DNA of 60,982 nucleotides from Cohnella fermenti (GCF_004801405.1 NZ_SSOB01000052.1:1-60982); one strand, 5' to 3'. Counted from the first letter of the stretch, positions 16,821 to 26,240 are shown. Notes: generated by a model from the sequence alone, not told the origin. Made by a program: numbers and translations.

Positions 16821-18264
16821 CGCTCTCCCTCCTCCCTGGAGGATCGGTTCTCAACTGCCGGAAATCCGCGATCAAATCCGAGACAAGCGATTCCTGATGG
16901 ATCCGATAGCCCGTCCGCAGCATGGACCGCGCCAGCCCCGTATCCCAGGGAACGAACATTTTCTCCAAGCGGCTTCTCTCGACCTCATCGAAGGGGGGAC
17001 CGACAGGAGCTTGCGCGGCTATCGCTTCATAAGAGGCAGCATCGAATCTCCATGGCGTAAACGAGTCGGGGAACAAGCGGTACAAGGTATGGCCCATGAC
17101 AAGCCCCTTCACGTCGAAGTCTCCGGAGTAGAGAAGGCGACATTCCTCGTCCGAACCTTCCATGCAGCGCTGTATCCAACGAATGGCCGCCGCGCTGGCA
17201 GGTCCGCTTGTGCACAATAATGCCGTCTGACGGTCCCGATCGGTCGAATCGTCAGGCATGGAATCCAGAATGGACGAGAATACGGCGGGATTCTCGACGA
17301 CAAAAATAGTCGAACAGCGAGGAAGGGCCGGCTCCGCCTCCGTCTGCCTCAAGGTCCAGACTACAGGAAGAGCGGGCTTGCCTGTCTCCGGAAGATAGAA
17401 ATGAATGAGAGAAGACAAATCATCGTCCAGGATGCCAAAGCTGCGGTACAGCTCCCGAAGCCTCAGTGTGTCGGACCCTGTGTCCAGCCCCTCGAATGCC
17501 TCTTGATTCAAGTCCTCCGGTTCGTCTGTTTCCAGTTCTTCTGCTCCTTGTTCATCTGTCCCCGCTTCCCCCGGCGCCGTCCCGCGCTCGCTTCGCATGA
17601 ACGCAATAAGCATTCGACCGGCGACCGTCCCCGCATCCAGAGCATGGGCGTCTCCCGCCGTTCGGGCTGCCAGCACTGGCATTCGGATAGGCAAGCGGGC
17701 CGATAACCAATCCGGCGATTCGGAGCGCTCGGCGAGCAAGAACTGCAGCGTTCGAACCACGATCAATAGTTCTCTTCGAGCTGCCTCCTTGTCGGACTTG
17801 TAGCACTCGCGGAGCGGTCGAATGCCCGCTCCCGCCCCACGCTCCAGCTCATCGAGCCATCGCAGCACCGCCGAATTCCATTCTCCAAGATCAGCTTCGC
17901 GAACCTGCGAGAAGAAGCTCTGCCACCCCTCCGCTTGCTCCTCGCGCCGCCCCTTGTTCGTTACGAGCGGCGCCCCATGCAGCAATTCGTATAAGCCAAG
18001 CAGATCAAGCTCGAAGACAGAGTCCCACAGCTCCGAGTCGAATTGCGCGAGCGGGATGCGGATCGTCTCACCAGCCTCGTAATTCCAGCCGAAGAAGGCG
18101 TTGATCGCTTCACATTCATCGGTCGTCGCCTTCTTGACAAGCGCCTCTCCGCCTACCCGGTCGAGCGAACGGATTTTGCGCCAGGTTGCCTCAAGCGCCC
18201 GGCGAAATCCGTCGCGTTCGAAGTAACGTACGGCTCTTGTTTGATTCTGTTCGCCCAATCTCAC
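16780..18264 (-). CDS. jetD: Wadjet type II JetD, Toprim/DUF2399 nuclease (TIGR02679-like)
   Basis: 494 residues. The N-terminal half is the DUF3323-like region; the C-terminal half holds the DUF2399 Toprim domain with the metal-binding acids in FVVENPAVF (Glu) and LLYSGDFDVKG (DxD), and the phrase CTSGPASAAAIRW. JetD is the nuclease that cuts circular plasmid DNA once the JetABC motor has reeled it in. Key acids are present, so it should be active. It starts at GTG and overlaps the JetC stop by 4 bp (GTGA). Its 3' end overlaps the GNAT-like gene by 41 bp. Confidence 0.92.
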   Translation of the reverse strand: MRLGEQNQTRAVRYFERDGFRRALEATWRKIRSLDRVGGEALVKKATTDECEAINAFFGWNYEAGETIRIPLAQFDSELWDSVFELDLLGLYELLHGAPLVTNKGRREEQAEGWQSFFSQVREADLGEWNSAVLRWLDELERGAGAGIRPLRECYKSDKEAARRELLIVVRTLQFLLAERSESPDWLSARLPIRMPVLAARTAGDAHALDAGTVAGRMLIAFMRSERGTAPGEAGTDEQGAEELETDEPEDLNQEAFEGLDTGSDTLRLRELYRSFGILDDDLSSLIHFYLPETGKPALPVVWTLRQTEAEPALPRCSTIFVVENPAVFSSILDSMPDDSTDRDRQTALLCTSGPASAAAIRWIQRCMEGSDEECRLLYSGDFDVKGLVMGHTLYRLFPDSFTPWRFDAASYEAIAAQAPVGPPFDEVERSRLEKMFVPWDTGLARSMLRTGYRIHQESLVSDLIADFRQLRTDPPGRRESGELEADSSQRRIF

Positions 18265-21200
18265 TGTCGCTCACCTTGAGAATCCACGTATTCCTTCACC
18301 CGGCCATTCCAGCGATAGCGGAACAAGGTCACGAAGTCGACGTCCTTCGGCCGGTGAATCTCGTAGATGGCAAGCTTCGGGACCGTATCGTAGCACCCCC
18401 ACAGCACCTGGGACGTCATCATGTAGTCGAAGCCCATATCCGTAAGCAACTGGAACATGTCGCGCATATTGTCATCGTCCACACCGGCGAACGCCTCATC
18501 CAGCGAGATCAGCCGCGGAGCGTCCGCACGCGCGTCGGAATACCGGGACCAGGTGGCGGCGAACAGCGGAATGTACATCGCCATCGCTTTCTCGCCGCCG
18601 CTGAGCACGTTGAAGCGGGAGTCCGTCAACGGCCGGTACCCGGTCTGCTCTCCCTTGCTGTACTTCAGCTCGAACTGGAACCAGTTCCGGTAGTCCAGCG
18701 CCTCGTACAGGTGCTTGCGCAGCGATTCCTTCTCGTTCTGCGCCGTGGACTTGGCATAGCCGATCTGATAACGGAAGTGCTGAATCATCGCGTCGATCTC
18801 GTCCTCGCGGAGCCGGTGCGAGTCGCGCTTCAGCAGCTCGACCAGCGCCCCGGTATCCATCTGCTGTTCGTTCTGGGATGCCTTCGGCTCCCAGTCAAGC
18901 TTGAGACGGAGACCGCTCGATGTGTTGCGATCCTCCATCAGCCGGTTCATCCGCTTCACCCAGCTCTCGGCGCGGTGGATTCGCTGCCGGATCGCCTTGC
19001 CGACGCTGCGAAGGATGATCTCCTCGTACAGCTCCCGATCCTTCTCGCTCAGAAGCAGCCGTTGCTGCTCCTCATCGTTCTTCAGCTCGTCCAGAAGCAG
19101 ACGCAGCATCTTCGGGTTCATGCGATCGCTCATCGACTGTATGGTGATCCGTCCCGTACTCTCGTCGATCTCCGATTCCAGCGCATAATCCGTCAGAACG
19201 CCGCGCACTTCGTTAAAGAGCTGGAGCAGCGTGTTTTTTAACGTGTCCGCATACTTCCCCGTGAAGGCAGAATCGTATCTCGTCTTGATGTCGGCAGCAA
19301 GCCGTATCGACAAGCCCCGCTCCCCTTCCGGCGAATAGGCCTCTCTCCAATCCAGGACCAGTTGCCTTCCCATCTCCCGATGCCAAGCGGACTCGAAAGC
19401 CGCCAGACCCCGCTCAAGCGCCGCCTCTTGCTCCCGATAGAGCTGGACGCTGGCATCGGCCCGCGCCGCCGCTTCCTTCGCATCCTCCAGCCTGGAGAGT
19501 GCCTCGCGCAGCTCAGCTCCCAATCGGCCGCGTTCGCCCTTCAGTTCCTCCAGCCGCCTCGAGATGTCGGACAAGCCAAGCTCCTCCATCAGCTTGCGCA
19601 GCGAGGCCACTTGCGCGACAAGTCCGCGAAGCCGGTCCTCCAACTCGTCCAATAGCGCCTCGTCGTCTTCGATCGTCTCGGCTGCTGCCTGCTGCTCCGA
19701 CTGAAGCTCCTGAATCCGGGCGGCCGCCTCCATGCTCCGGCTCCATGCGGAGAATAGATCGCCAATCGCGCTGTCGTAATCCTTGGCGCCCGACACGGCT
19801 TCCTCCAGATCCTTCAGCCGCTTCAGCCGCGTCCAGGAGGAGGTCAGCTCGCTCAACTGCCGCTGCGCCTCGCGCCATTCCTCCTTCTTCTGCCGGTACC
19901 GCCCGGCAACCCGCTCCTCCTGAGCGACCGCGGCCTGAAGCCGATAGGTAGCTTCGAGAAGCGATTCCAGCTCCCGCTCCAGGTCGCCGCTTGCCGGGAA
20001 CGACCGGCTCTCGGCCAGCAGCCATTCCTCCTGCTGTCGGTTCGCGGCAATTCGAGCTTCTAACTCGCCAATCTGTTCAGCCAGAAGATCCAGCTCCTGC
20101 TGGAGCCTGGCAATCTCCAATTGCTTCGTTCTCCGCCGCGTCTCCTTGCCGATAAATTCGGCGCGCTCCTTCGACGCCGCCGAACCAGCCAGCGGCCCGA
20201 TTCGGAATGCCCCCGAGCCGGAGATCGCCGAACCCGTCACGTTCAGCTCATTTATGGCGCCGCCGTCCTCCACCCACAGGACGGACCTCAGCGCCGCTTC
20301 GATCCGATTCGCCGTCAGCCCGCTCTCCGGAGATGGCGACGGAACCAGAACATCCGCCAGCGTATAACCGAATTCATAGGGCTGCGGGACAATCCAAACA
20401 TCTTCCTGACCGTCAGCCGACACACCGACCCGGCCATCCGCAGAGATCCACGCATCAAGCAGGCCGGAGCGCTCCAACGCTTCTTCGATTCTCGAAGCCT
20501 GCGCATCCGACAGCCCTTCCGCGAAGTCGCACGCCTCGAACAGCGGCGCTCCGCCGCCAGCCGCTTGCATCGCCCGGCGACGAGTACGGGCTTCGCTGCG
20601 CGGAGGCTCCGGCTCGCGGCTCGCCTTCCAGGTCTCTTGCTCTTCGCGAACCCGCTCCCGCTCCCGTTCGAGCTCCTTCTTCCCATGTTGGTCCTGCAAG
20701 CGATTCTCCGTCAACGATTCGCGCCTTGAAGCGAGCGCTTCAAGCATCGGCGCCCGAAGCGCTTCCGTTGATCGGGCGTTCGGCCCGAACGCGGTAATCG
20801 CCTCGAACGAGCGGCGGATGCGTTCGTCGTCGAACGGAAGCTCGCGAAGCGAGCCCTTCCAGGATACGATGGACTCTCGCAACGAATCCTTGCCCGCTTC
20901 GAGCCGCTTCAACGCTTCCGCTCGTTCGCGCTCCCGTCCGTCCCGCTCCTGCCGCACGTCTCCGAGCTCGACTTCCAACTCGGCGGCCATTCGAGCCGCA
21001 TCCTGCTCCTCCTTGGCCTTGGACAAGGCGGCGTCGAGCCGTTCCCGATGCTGGCGAATATCCCTTCTCCACGGATCGCGCCAATGATCGCCGTCCGGCT
21101 CCGTCCGATCCCAATACCGGTGATAGACCGAATGATCGGAGAATTCCATATCCGACGCGATCGCTTCAAGCTCCTCCAGCGTCGAGTGCTGCTCCTGGAT

Positions 21201-22427
21201 ATGGCGATCTCGCTTCTCCTGTTGGTTGTCCAGCTCTCTGGTCAGCGCGGCCTCCCTTGCATGCTGCTTGTTTAATCGCTCCTTGGCAAGCCCCAGATGC
21301 TTGCGATTCTCCTCTTGCGCGGACAAGGCAGCCTCGAGCTCGCGCTGCTTGCCGATCGCCTCGTGGTTCTCCAGCACGTCCAGCTCGACGGCGATCTCCT
21401 GCAGCCGCCCGTCGATCACTCCCTTATCAGTCGAAGCGAGCTGCTTGGCCTGCTCGGCTTGCCTGAACGCCTCCTCGTGCCTCGCGGTCTGTCCCCGATG
21501 CGCTTCATACTCCGCATTGCGCTCCAGCAGCTCAATCGAGTGATCGTACAGCGTGCGCTTGTTGTACCGATCGTAGACCTCGTGGAGCCGATCCGTCTCC
21601 TTGTGATGAAGACGCAGCTCATCCAGTCGATCCGCGATCTGGTCCATGTCCTCCAGCACTTCGGACAGCGGACGAAGATCGTCTTCCTGCAAGGGAGGCA
21701 GCGCATGATGAAGAATCTCGTATATCGCCGTAGGCTTGAAGTCCTTGGACAGCTTCGGGCTGCGAATCTGGATCAGCAGATGCAACAGATCCAGATAAGC
21801 GTCCGCATCGGCGAAGCCGAACAGTTGCTTGTTGACCATGTCCCGATAGGAGGCTTGATCGAATACGACCTCGCCTCCCTCTGCGATCTTCTCCACCAGT
21901 TCCGTTCGGCTTAACGGAACCCGGGAATGATGCTCGAGCCAATAATTCCGGTCGTACAGCCAGAAGTCCTCGCCGATCCGCCTGCCGTCATCAAGGCGGA
22001 AACCCCAGAATTGGACGGAAGCGGCGCCGCGACGGGCGCGAAGACCGATGCCGATCGTCTTCGTAAGCCCGCGCGACGGCCATTCGAATTCCATCCACAG
22101 ATAGCCTGTCACATCCGACTTGCCGCTGTCCGCTTCTCCAAGCAAATAATATTCAATTCTCCGGTCGCGCGAGCCGAACGGGTCGAGCCGGTGCGAGCGC
22201 TTGTCGCCGTCCAGCACGAGCGGCAGGAAGCTCTGCATCGTCACCGACTTGCCCGAGCCGTTCGCTCCCCGCAGAATAAGCCGTCCTTGCTCCGCTTCGA
22301 AGATCTCTTCATCGTAATACCAGAAGTTGAGCAGGCCGACGCGCTTCATGCACCATCGATCTCCCGGTGTATTCGTTATCGCCTTGTCAACAGCCATCAT
22401 CAGTCCCCCATCCATCTTGTAGCGCAT
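18261..22427 (-). CDS. jetC: Wadjet type II JetC, SMC/MukB-like ATPase (TIGR02680-like)
   Basis: 1388 residues. Walker A GANGSGKS at 54-61 near the N-terminus; long coiled-coil arms rich in Glu, Arg and Leu either side of a hinge around 600-750; then the C-terminal head with signature VLSGGEKAMAMYIPL and Walker B LISLDEAFAGVDDDN. This is the loop-extruding motor of the Wadjet complex, working with JetA (kleisin) and JetB (KITE). It follows JetB after 36 bp. ATG 22427 is used; a later ATG pair (MMAVDKAI) behind GGGGGA is a plausible true start. Confidence 0.93.
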   Translation of the reverse strand: MRYKMDGGLMMAVDKAITNTPGDRWCMKRVGLLNFWYYDEEIFEAEQGRLILRGANGSGKSVTMQSFLPLVLDGDKRSHRLDPFGSRDRRIEYYLLGEADSGKSDVTGYLWMEFEWPSRGLTKTIGIGLRARRGAASVQFWGFRLDDGRRIGEDFWLYDRNYWLEHHSRVPLSRTELVEKIAEGGEVVFDQASYRDMVNKQLFGFADADAYLDLLHLLIQIRSPKLSKDFKPTAIYEILHHALPPLQEDDLRPLSEVLEDMDQIADRLDELRLHHKETDRLHEVYDRYNKRTLYDHSIELLERNAEYEAHRGQTARHEEAFRQAEQAKQLASTDKGVIDGRLQEIAVELDVLENHEAIGKQRELEAALSAQEENRKHLGLAKERLNKQHAREAALTRELDNQQEKRDRHIQEQHSTLEELEAIASDMEFSDHSVYHRYWDRTEPDGDHWRDPWRRDIRQHRERLDAALSKAKEEQDAARMAAELEVELGDVRQERDGRERERAEALKRLEAGKDSLRESIVSWKGSLRELPFDDERIRRSFEAITAFGPNARSTEALRAPMLEALASRRESLTENRLQDQHGKKELERERERVREEQETWKASREPEPPRSEARTRRRAMQAAGGGAPLFEACDFAEGLSDAQASRIEEALERSGLLDAWISADGRVGVSADGQEDVWIVPQPYEFGYTLADVLVPSPSPESGLTANRIEAALRSVLWVEDGGAINELNVTGSAISGSGAFRIGPLAGSAASKERAEFIGKETRRRTKQLEIARLQQELDLLAEQIGELEARIAANRQQEEWLLAESRSFPASGDLERELESLLEATYRLQAAVAQEERVAGRYRQKKEEWREAQRQLSELTSSWTRLKRLKDLEEAVSGAKDYDSAIGDLFSAWSRSMEAAARIQELQSEQQAAAETIEDDEALLDELEDRLRGLVAQVASLRKLMEELGLSDISRRLEELKGERGRLGAELREALSRLEDAKEAAARADASVQLYREQEAALERGLAAFESAWHREMGRQLVLDWREAYSPEGERGLSIRLAADIKTRYDSAFTGKYADTLKNTLLQLFNEVRGVLTDYALESEIDESTGRITIQSMSDRMNPKMLRLLLDELKNDEEQQRLLLSEKDRELYEEIILRSVGKAIRQRIHRAESWVKRMNRLMEDRNTSSGLRLKLDWEPKASQNEQQMDTGALVELLKRDSHRLREDEIDAMIQHFRYQIGYAKSTAQNEKESLRKHLYEALDYRNWFQFELKYSKGEQTGYRPLTDSRFNVLSGGEKAMAMYIPLFAATWSRYSDARADAPRLISLDEAFAGVDDDNMRDMFQLLTDMGFDYMMTSQVLWGCYDTVPKLAIYEIHRPKDVDFVTLFRYRWNGRVKEYVDSQGERQ

Positions 22428-22463
22428 GCGTTCATCCGTTGCTCATCTATCCATTCATCAGCC

Positions 22464-23690
22464 TTAATCAAAGTCCGAATGGCCATATTCCGCATTCCAT
22501 CTCGCCAGGACGGGCAACACAAGAAAATGATTGCTGTCTTCGCGTTCCCCCAGGCTCCATTCTTCCATATGGGCCATGCACAGCTCGGCCAACTGCGAGG
22601 AAGACGATTCCCGCAGCTCCTTGCTCCAGTAAGCTCCGTGCCGCTCCTGCAAGCGCAGAAGCAAGCCCTCCAGCTCCGAGCGTTCAAGTCTGACCGCGCC
22701 ATTGTCTTCCTTATAGCGGGAATGGCTCTCCTGATGCAGTTGCCTGCGCAGCTCGCCGGCGAGCAGCAGCACCAGATCGGAGACTCCGGAGAGCGTCGGG
22801 AACAGCTCGGCTTCGCTCGTCAACTGAGGGTGGAAGAACAGCAGGCCTTCCCGGTAACGCCGCGCCTCCATCCCCAGCATTCGCTCCATGTGATCCATGA
22901 TGTACCGACGCTGCTTCAGCACATAGGGGAGCAGCTCCGCATCCCATTCCTTATCAAGAACGGCCGGCTCGAGCAGGAACCGACGGAACACGCGATGCCG
23001 CTTCCGGGCATTGACTCCGTCCTCCGTGTCGACGTAAGCGACCGGATCGGTCAGCGCCCCCATCTCGCGATAGGAATTGAGGTCTTGCGGGAAGCGCCGG
23101 AGGACGTAGCGGGAATGAGGCGAGCATTCGTACAGCGCATTCTTGCTCTCGCTCGCCGCCCAATCGCTCTCATCCCCGTCCACCAGGATCAGAACGCCGA
23201 GGGCGGACAGCTTCTTCAAGGCCCGCGTCATCGACAGCCGGTGATGATAAATTCTCCAGTCCGCCTCCAGTCCCGACATCGCCATCTGTTCCTTGACCTC
23301 TTCCACGATGTGCGACAACAGGAATTGATCAAGCTCCGTCTTGCCCTCCAGATACCACAGCGCGTAAGTGAAGAACACATAATCGCGAACTTCCCTGAAC
23401 TCCTCGAAGCCCATCCACGCATGCGGAACAACCGGGGTTCGATCCAGCTTCGCCAAGCTGCGCGTCATCAGAAGCGGGAAGCCCGCGATATCCATGAACC
23501 ATTCCCGCAGCTCCTCGTAATGATCCTTGATGGCGAAATACAGCTCCGGGTCCTTATCCTTCGATACCCAAGGCCTGTTCAGCAAGGCATGCGCGCACGC
23601 TTGCTTGCGCTCGAGCGCTTGCGCCTCACTCGCTTCCGACCGGAAGGAACGCTTGGCCTGTCTGACGGCTGCGCCTCCGTTCTTCCTCAC
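22464..23690 (-). CDS. jetB: Wadjet type II JetB, KITE subunit (TIGR02678-like)
   Basis: 408 residues from a GTG at 23690 that overlaps the JetA stop as GTGA and has GGGGGGAG 6 bases upstream. An open frame extends 93 codons further upstream but is only the shadow of the JetA C-terminus. The protein shows the TIGR02678 pattern: helical N-terminus with LLNRPWVSKDKDPELY, paired winged-helix regions (FFTYALWYLEGK, ALKKLSALGVLILVDG), and a C-terminal domain. JetB dimers bind the JetC head and JetA. Necessary partner of the neighbouring genes. Confidence 0.9.
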   Translation of the reverse strand: MRKNGGAAVRQAKRSFRSEASEAQALERKQACAHALLNRPWVSKDKDPELYFAIKDHYEELREWFMDIAGFPLLMTRSLAKLDRTPVVPHAWMGFEEFREVRDYVFFTYALWYLEGKTELDQFLLSHIVEEVKEQMAMSGLEADWRIYHHRLSMTRALKKLSALGVLILVDGDESDWAASESKNALYECSPHSRYVLRRFPQDLNSYREMGALTDPVAYVDTEDGVNARKRHRVFRRFLLEPAVLDKEWDAELLPYVLKQRRYIMDHMERMLGMEARRYREGLLFFHPQLTSEAELFPTLSGVSDLVLLLAGELRRQLHQESHSRYKEDNGAVRLERSELEGLLLRLQERHGAYWSKELRESSSSQLAELCMAHMEEWSLGEREDSNHFLVLPVLARWNAEYGHSDFD

Positions 23691-25297
23691 GATGAGCTCC
23701 CCCCTTCCGTACCTGCTGCTCCGTCCACTCCTGCCGCTCCAACCGCACCTGCATCCGTTCTGGCTTCCGCCTTCATCTCCGCCGTCGCCGCCGCTTCGCG
23801 AGCCGCATCGGTCAGCGCGAATTCGAATTCGTAATCCGGCAGATGAAGCTCCCCGTCCACTGCGCGCAGAATCGTTCGCACCTCCGTCTTGGCATTCTTC
23901 ATCGCGATGCGAACCCCTTCGGGCGTCACGAACGTATGCTTCGGAGCGGAATTGCAGCGGCCGATCCATTGAAGGAGACGAATACGGGTACGCGAATCAA
24001 TCCGCCCGAGGTCCGAGATCCGAAGCGTTCCGCTGCCGACCAGCGCCCGGATCGCCTCCCACTCTTCCGCTTGCCTGCGCATATACGCTTCCCGCTCCCG
24101 TTGCTTCCGTTCCTCGTTATCCGGGATCGGGTCCGAATCCTGCTTGGCCCCTCTCTTCCGGCTGCGAGACCGGAGGTTGCGAAGCGTCGGAACCTCGTCC
24201 CACATCGACTGGTCCGCGCGGTCCGACGTTCGGAGATCTTCCCCTTGCAGGTGCCTCGTCTGGAAAAGCCCAAACGCAAGGCCGGCCAACTGATGTGCAT
24301 CCTCCAGCTTCTCGAGCCCGGCGAACCACCTGCCCAGGTAGTCCAGCTCCTTCTTGCGGCTGACGCCGGATCGCTTGCGCTCCTGCATTCGGATCACGCT
24401 CCGCACGATCCGCGCGATGGCGTCCTTCGTCGACCGTTCAAGCAATGTCAGCTCGGAAGGCGCGAGACCGTCGCCAAGGAACCAGCGCTGCAGATTCGAC
24501 CAGCCCTGCTCCAATTCGGCCAACAGCGATTCCTTGGACGGAGCCTCCTCCATCCGAGGCTTGTCCAAATCCTCCGCCGCCACCCGATCGAGGAACAAGT
24601 CCCGCACCCCTGCGTTAATTCGCTCCAGGTTTCCTTCTATCTTATAGGCGCTTCGCTGCAGCGCCTGAACGAAATTTTGCAAATAGTTGGTCAACCTGTC
24701 CTTGAACACGAGGAAGGACTCCGCCACCATCATCTCTTCCGCTCTGGCCGTCTGCAGGCTGGCGATGTAGTCGGCCGCATTCTCATGCAGCTTCTTGAAC
24801 GCCTCATACAGCGAAGTCCACAGCTCCAGCGCAGCTCCGGGAGACGAATCCCAATCCATTCGGCGAATGGCGAACAGCTTCTCCGCAATCGAATCGAACA
24901 GCGTCGATTCCAGCGAGCCTCCATACCCGGTTACCTTCTCAAGCGTCTCCAGCAGCCTCTCGATCTCGATCGAGTAGGGGCGCATCAGATACTGCATTTT
25001 TTTCTTCATATACTCGTCCAGCGTCGAAGCCCGGCCCCCGTCGTGCCGCGAAGCCAGATTGCCCCACTGCTCCAGCTGCTCCAGGTCGGACACGCATAAA
25101 TCGAGAGTATAACCGGAGAGCTCCTCGTCGCCCGCTACTCCGGCGTAAATATCTTCAGGCTTCATCCAGTATCGGAGCCGCTTGTACTCCTGGTAGAAAA
25201 ATCTCATGATGGTGCGATATCGGACAAAGTTGTCGGCGTTCACATACTTCATCTCGGGCACGCTCCGGAATGCGCGGTAATCCATTGGCTTGTCCAC
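23687..25297 (-). CDS. jetA: Wadjet type II JetA, kleisin subunit (TIGR02677-like)
   Basis: 536 residues, first gene of the Wadjet operon. The N-terminal winged-helix region contains the typical TIGR02677 phrase KYVNADNFVRYRTIMRFFY, followed by the helical region with DDL-like acidic patches and a winged helix near the end (LPDYEFEFAL). JetA bridges the two JetC heads as a kleisin. The last 45 residues are Ala/Gly-rich (GAVGAAGVDGAAG), low complexity. GTG start; ATG four codons later is possible. The stop overlaps the JetB start by 4 bp. Confidence 0.92.
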   Translation of the reverse strand: MDKPMDYRAFRSVPEMKYVNADNFVRYRTIMRFFYQEYKRLRYWMKPEDIYAGVAGDEELSGYTLDLCVSDLEQLEQWGNLASRHDGGRASTLDEYMKKKMQYLMRPYSIEIERLLETLEKVTGYGGSLESTLFDSIAEKLFAIRRMDWDSSPGAALELWTSLYEAFKKLHENAADYIASLQTARAEEMMVAESFLVFKDRLTNYLQNFVQALQRSAYKIEGNLERINAGVRDLFLDRVAAEDLDKPRMEEAPSKESLLAELEQGWSNLQRWFLGDGLAPSELTLLERSTKDAIARIVRSVIRMQERKRSGVSRKKELDYLGRWFAGLEKLEDAHQLAGLAFGLFQTRHLQGEDLRTSDRADQSMWDEVPTLRNLRSRSRKRGAKQDSDPIPDNEERKQREREAYMRRQAEEWEAIRALVGSGTLRISDLGRIDSRTRIRLLQWIGRCNSAPKHTFVTPEGVRIAMKNAKTEVRTILRAVDGELHLPDYEFEFALTDAAREAAATAEMKAEARTDAGAVGAAGVDGAAGTEGGSSS

Positions 25298-25344
25298 TTG
25301 CGTACGTCCCTTCTCCCTATGGTCTCCCCTTCTGCGTCCAGTTC

Positions 25345-25376
25345 ATTATATCGATTATGACAGAAGACGACATCAA
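25345..25376 (-). promoter_or_regulatory. Possible Wadjet operon promoter
   Basis: On the minus strand a perfect -10 (TATAAT, 25345-25350) stands 47 bp before the JetA start. The best -35 match (TTGATG, 25371-25376) is 20 bp away, longer than usual. An overlapping CATAAT at 25354-25359 is an alternative -10. Location is right; exact boxes are uncertain. Confidence 0.4.
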
Positions 25377-25382
25377 CAAAAA

Positions 25383-25421
25383 GCAAAAAAGACACCCAAC
25401 GCCGGTTATCCGGGCGGTGTC
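25383..25421 (-). terminator. Terminator of the yfbR-like gene
   Basis: Minus strand: GACACCGCCCGGATAACCGG continuing CGTTGGGTGTC and a T run (TTTTTT). The outer stem GACACC/GGTGTC and inner CGCC/GGCG pair well. It lies 33 bp after the HD-nucleotidase stop and insulates it from the Wadjet promoter. Confidence 0.8.
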
Positions 25422-25453
25422 GTCTTCTTGGGACTATTGGCGTGCGCTCAGCG

Positions 25454-26083
25454 TCAGTCGGCGAGGGCTTCGTTCGTGATTCGGGCGATGTCGATGGCGG
25501 ATTCCGAGCCTTCGTTCACCATGTCAGGCAAAATCCCGCTCAGAAAATAATCGACGCAGCGAAGGTTGATCCCCTTGATCTTGATCAGGGCGGAACGGTA
25601 CATGACGACGAACTCCTTCTCGGTGTTGCCCCGCTTCAGCTCCGCGAATGCCTCGTAAATCTGATCCAGCTTGTCGGCCACTTCCAGAATCCGTCCCTCC
25701 ACCGAATCGTCCTTCCCCTCGCGCAGTTGCCGACGGAAGATGGGCTTGAACTCCTCGGGGATGTGCTCTTCGATGAAGTGGGCGACCATGCCCTCCTCCA
25801 CTTGCTGCAGCATGGCTCGCAATTCCAGCGAGTAGTGCTTCACCGGCGTCTTGATGTCCCCGATAAAAATCTCGCCGTAATCGTGGCTGCTCGTGATCTC
25901 GTACAGCTTTTTCCAATCGACGGTCGCTCCGTGGCTCTCTTCGATGTCCGCCAGCGTCTTCGCGTACTGGACGACCTTCCATGAATGCGCCGATACGCTG
26001 TGCTCCTGGAACTTGAACTTGCCCGGACACCGGATGATGCGCTCCAGGTCGGTCAACGATTGGAAGTACGTATGAATGCCCAT
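25454..26083 (-). CDS. YfbR-like 5'-deoxynucleotidase (HD domain)
   Basis: 209 residues of the HD phosphohydrolase superfamily, similar in length and layout to YfbR, which removes phosphate from deoxynucleoside monophosphates. Metal ligands line up: H33 (SVSAHSW), H67-D68 (SSHDYGE) and D137 (LEVADKLD). The line GDIKTPVKHYS matches the family's phosphate-handling loop. Cytoplasmic, monocistronic between its own terminator and a divergent promoter region. ATG behind AAAGGAATCTGCGC. Confidence 0.85.
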   Translation of the reverse strand: MGIHTYFQSLTDLERIIRCPGKFKFQEHSVSAHSWKVVQYAKTLADIEESHGATVDWKKLYEITSSHDYGEIFIGDIKTPVKHYSLELRAMLQQVEEGMVAHFIEEHIPEEFKPIFRRQLREGKDDSVEGRILEVADKLDQIYEAFAELKRGNTEKEFVVMYRSALIKIKGINLRCVDYFLSGILPDMVNEGSESAIDIARITNEALAD

Positions 26084-26177
26084 GCGCAGATTCCTTTCCT
26101 TGTTGTAGTAGTTGCGGGCGAAGTCGCCTTACGCTTAGTTTACGATTCAATTGTTAATGGAGAATAAACGGACAACA

Positions 26178-26240
26178 TTGACATTCGGCACAATCGCGTA
26201 TACATTTGTATACATCGAACATATGTATACGTATGTATAC
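26178..26240 (+). promoter_or_regulatory. Promoter and GTATAC operator array of the ABC exporter operon
   Basis: A perfect -35 (TTGACA, 26178-26183) is followed after 17 bp by TACATT (26201-26206), or after 15 bp by TATACA (26199-26204). Four GTATAC hexamers start at 26198, 26208, 26225 and 26235, forming two GTATACNNNNGTATAC blocks. Within a block the hexamers are 10 bp apart, about one helical turn. The first block covers the -10, the second lies just downstream, which fits repression by a dimeric regulator. The regulator is unknown. Confidence 0.7.

Noticed and set aside
21927..23834. Long plus-strand open frame opposite JetB and JetC
   Set aside because: Composition is typical of the complement of a coiled-coil gene, and both strands cannot be conserved; JetB and JetC show clear family motifs.
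23691..23969. N-terminal extension of JetB by 93 residues
   Set aside because: The extension is Gly/Arg/Ser-rich, overlaps the JetA C-terminus in another frame and lacks a ribosome binding site; GTG 23690 has one and overlaps the JetA stop by 4 bp.
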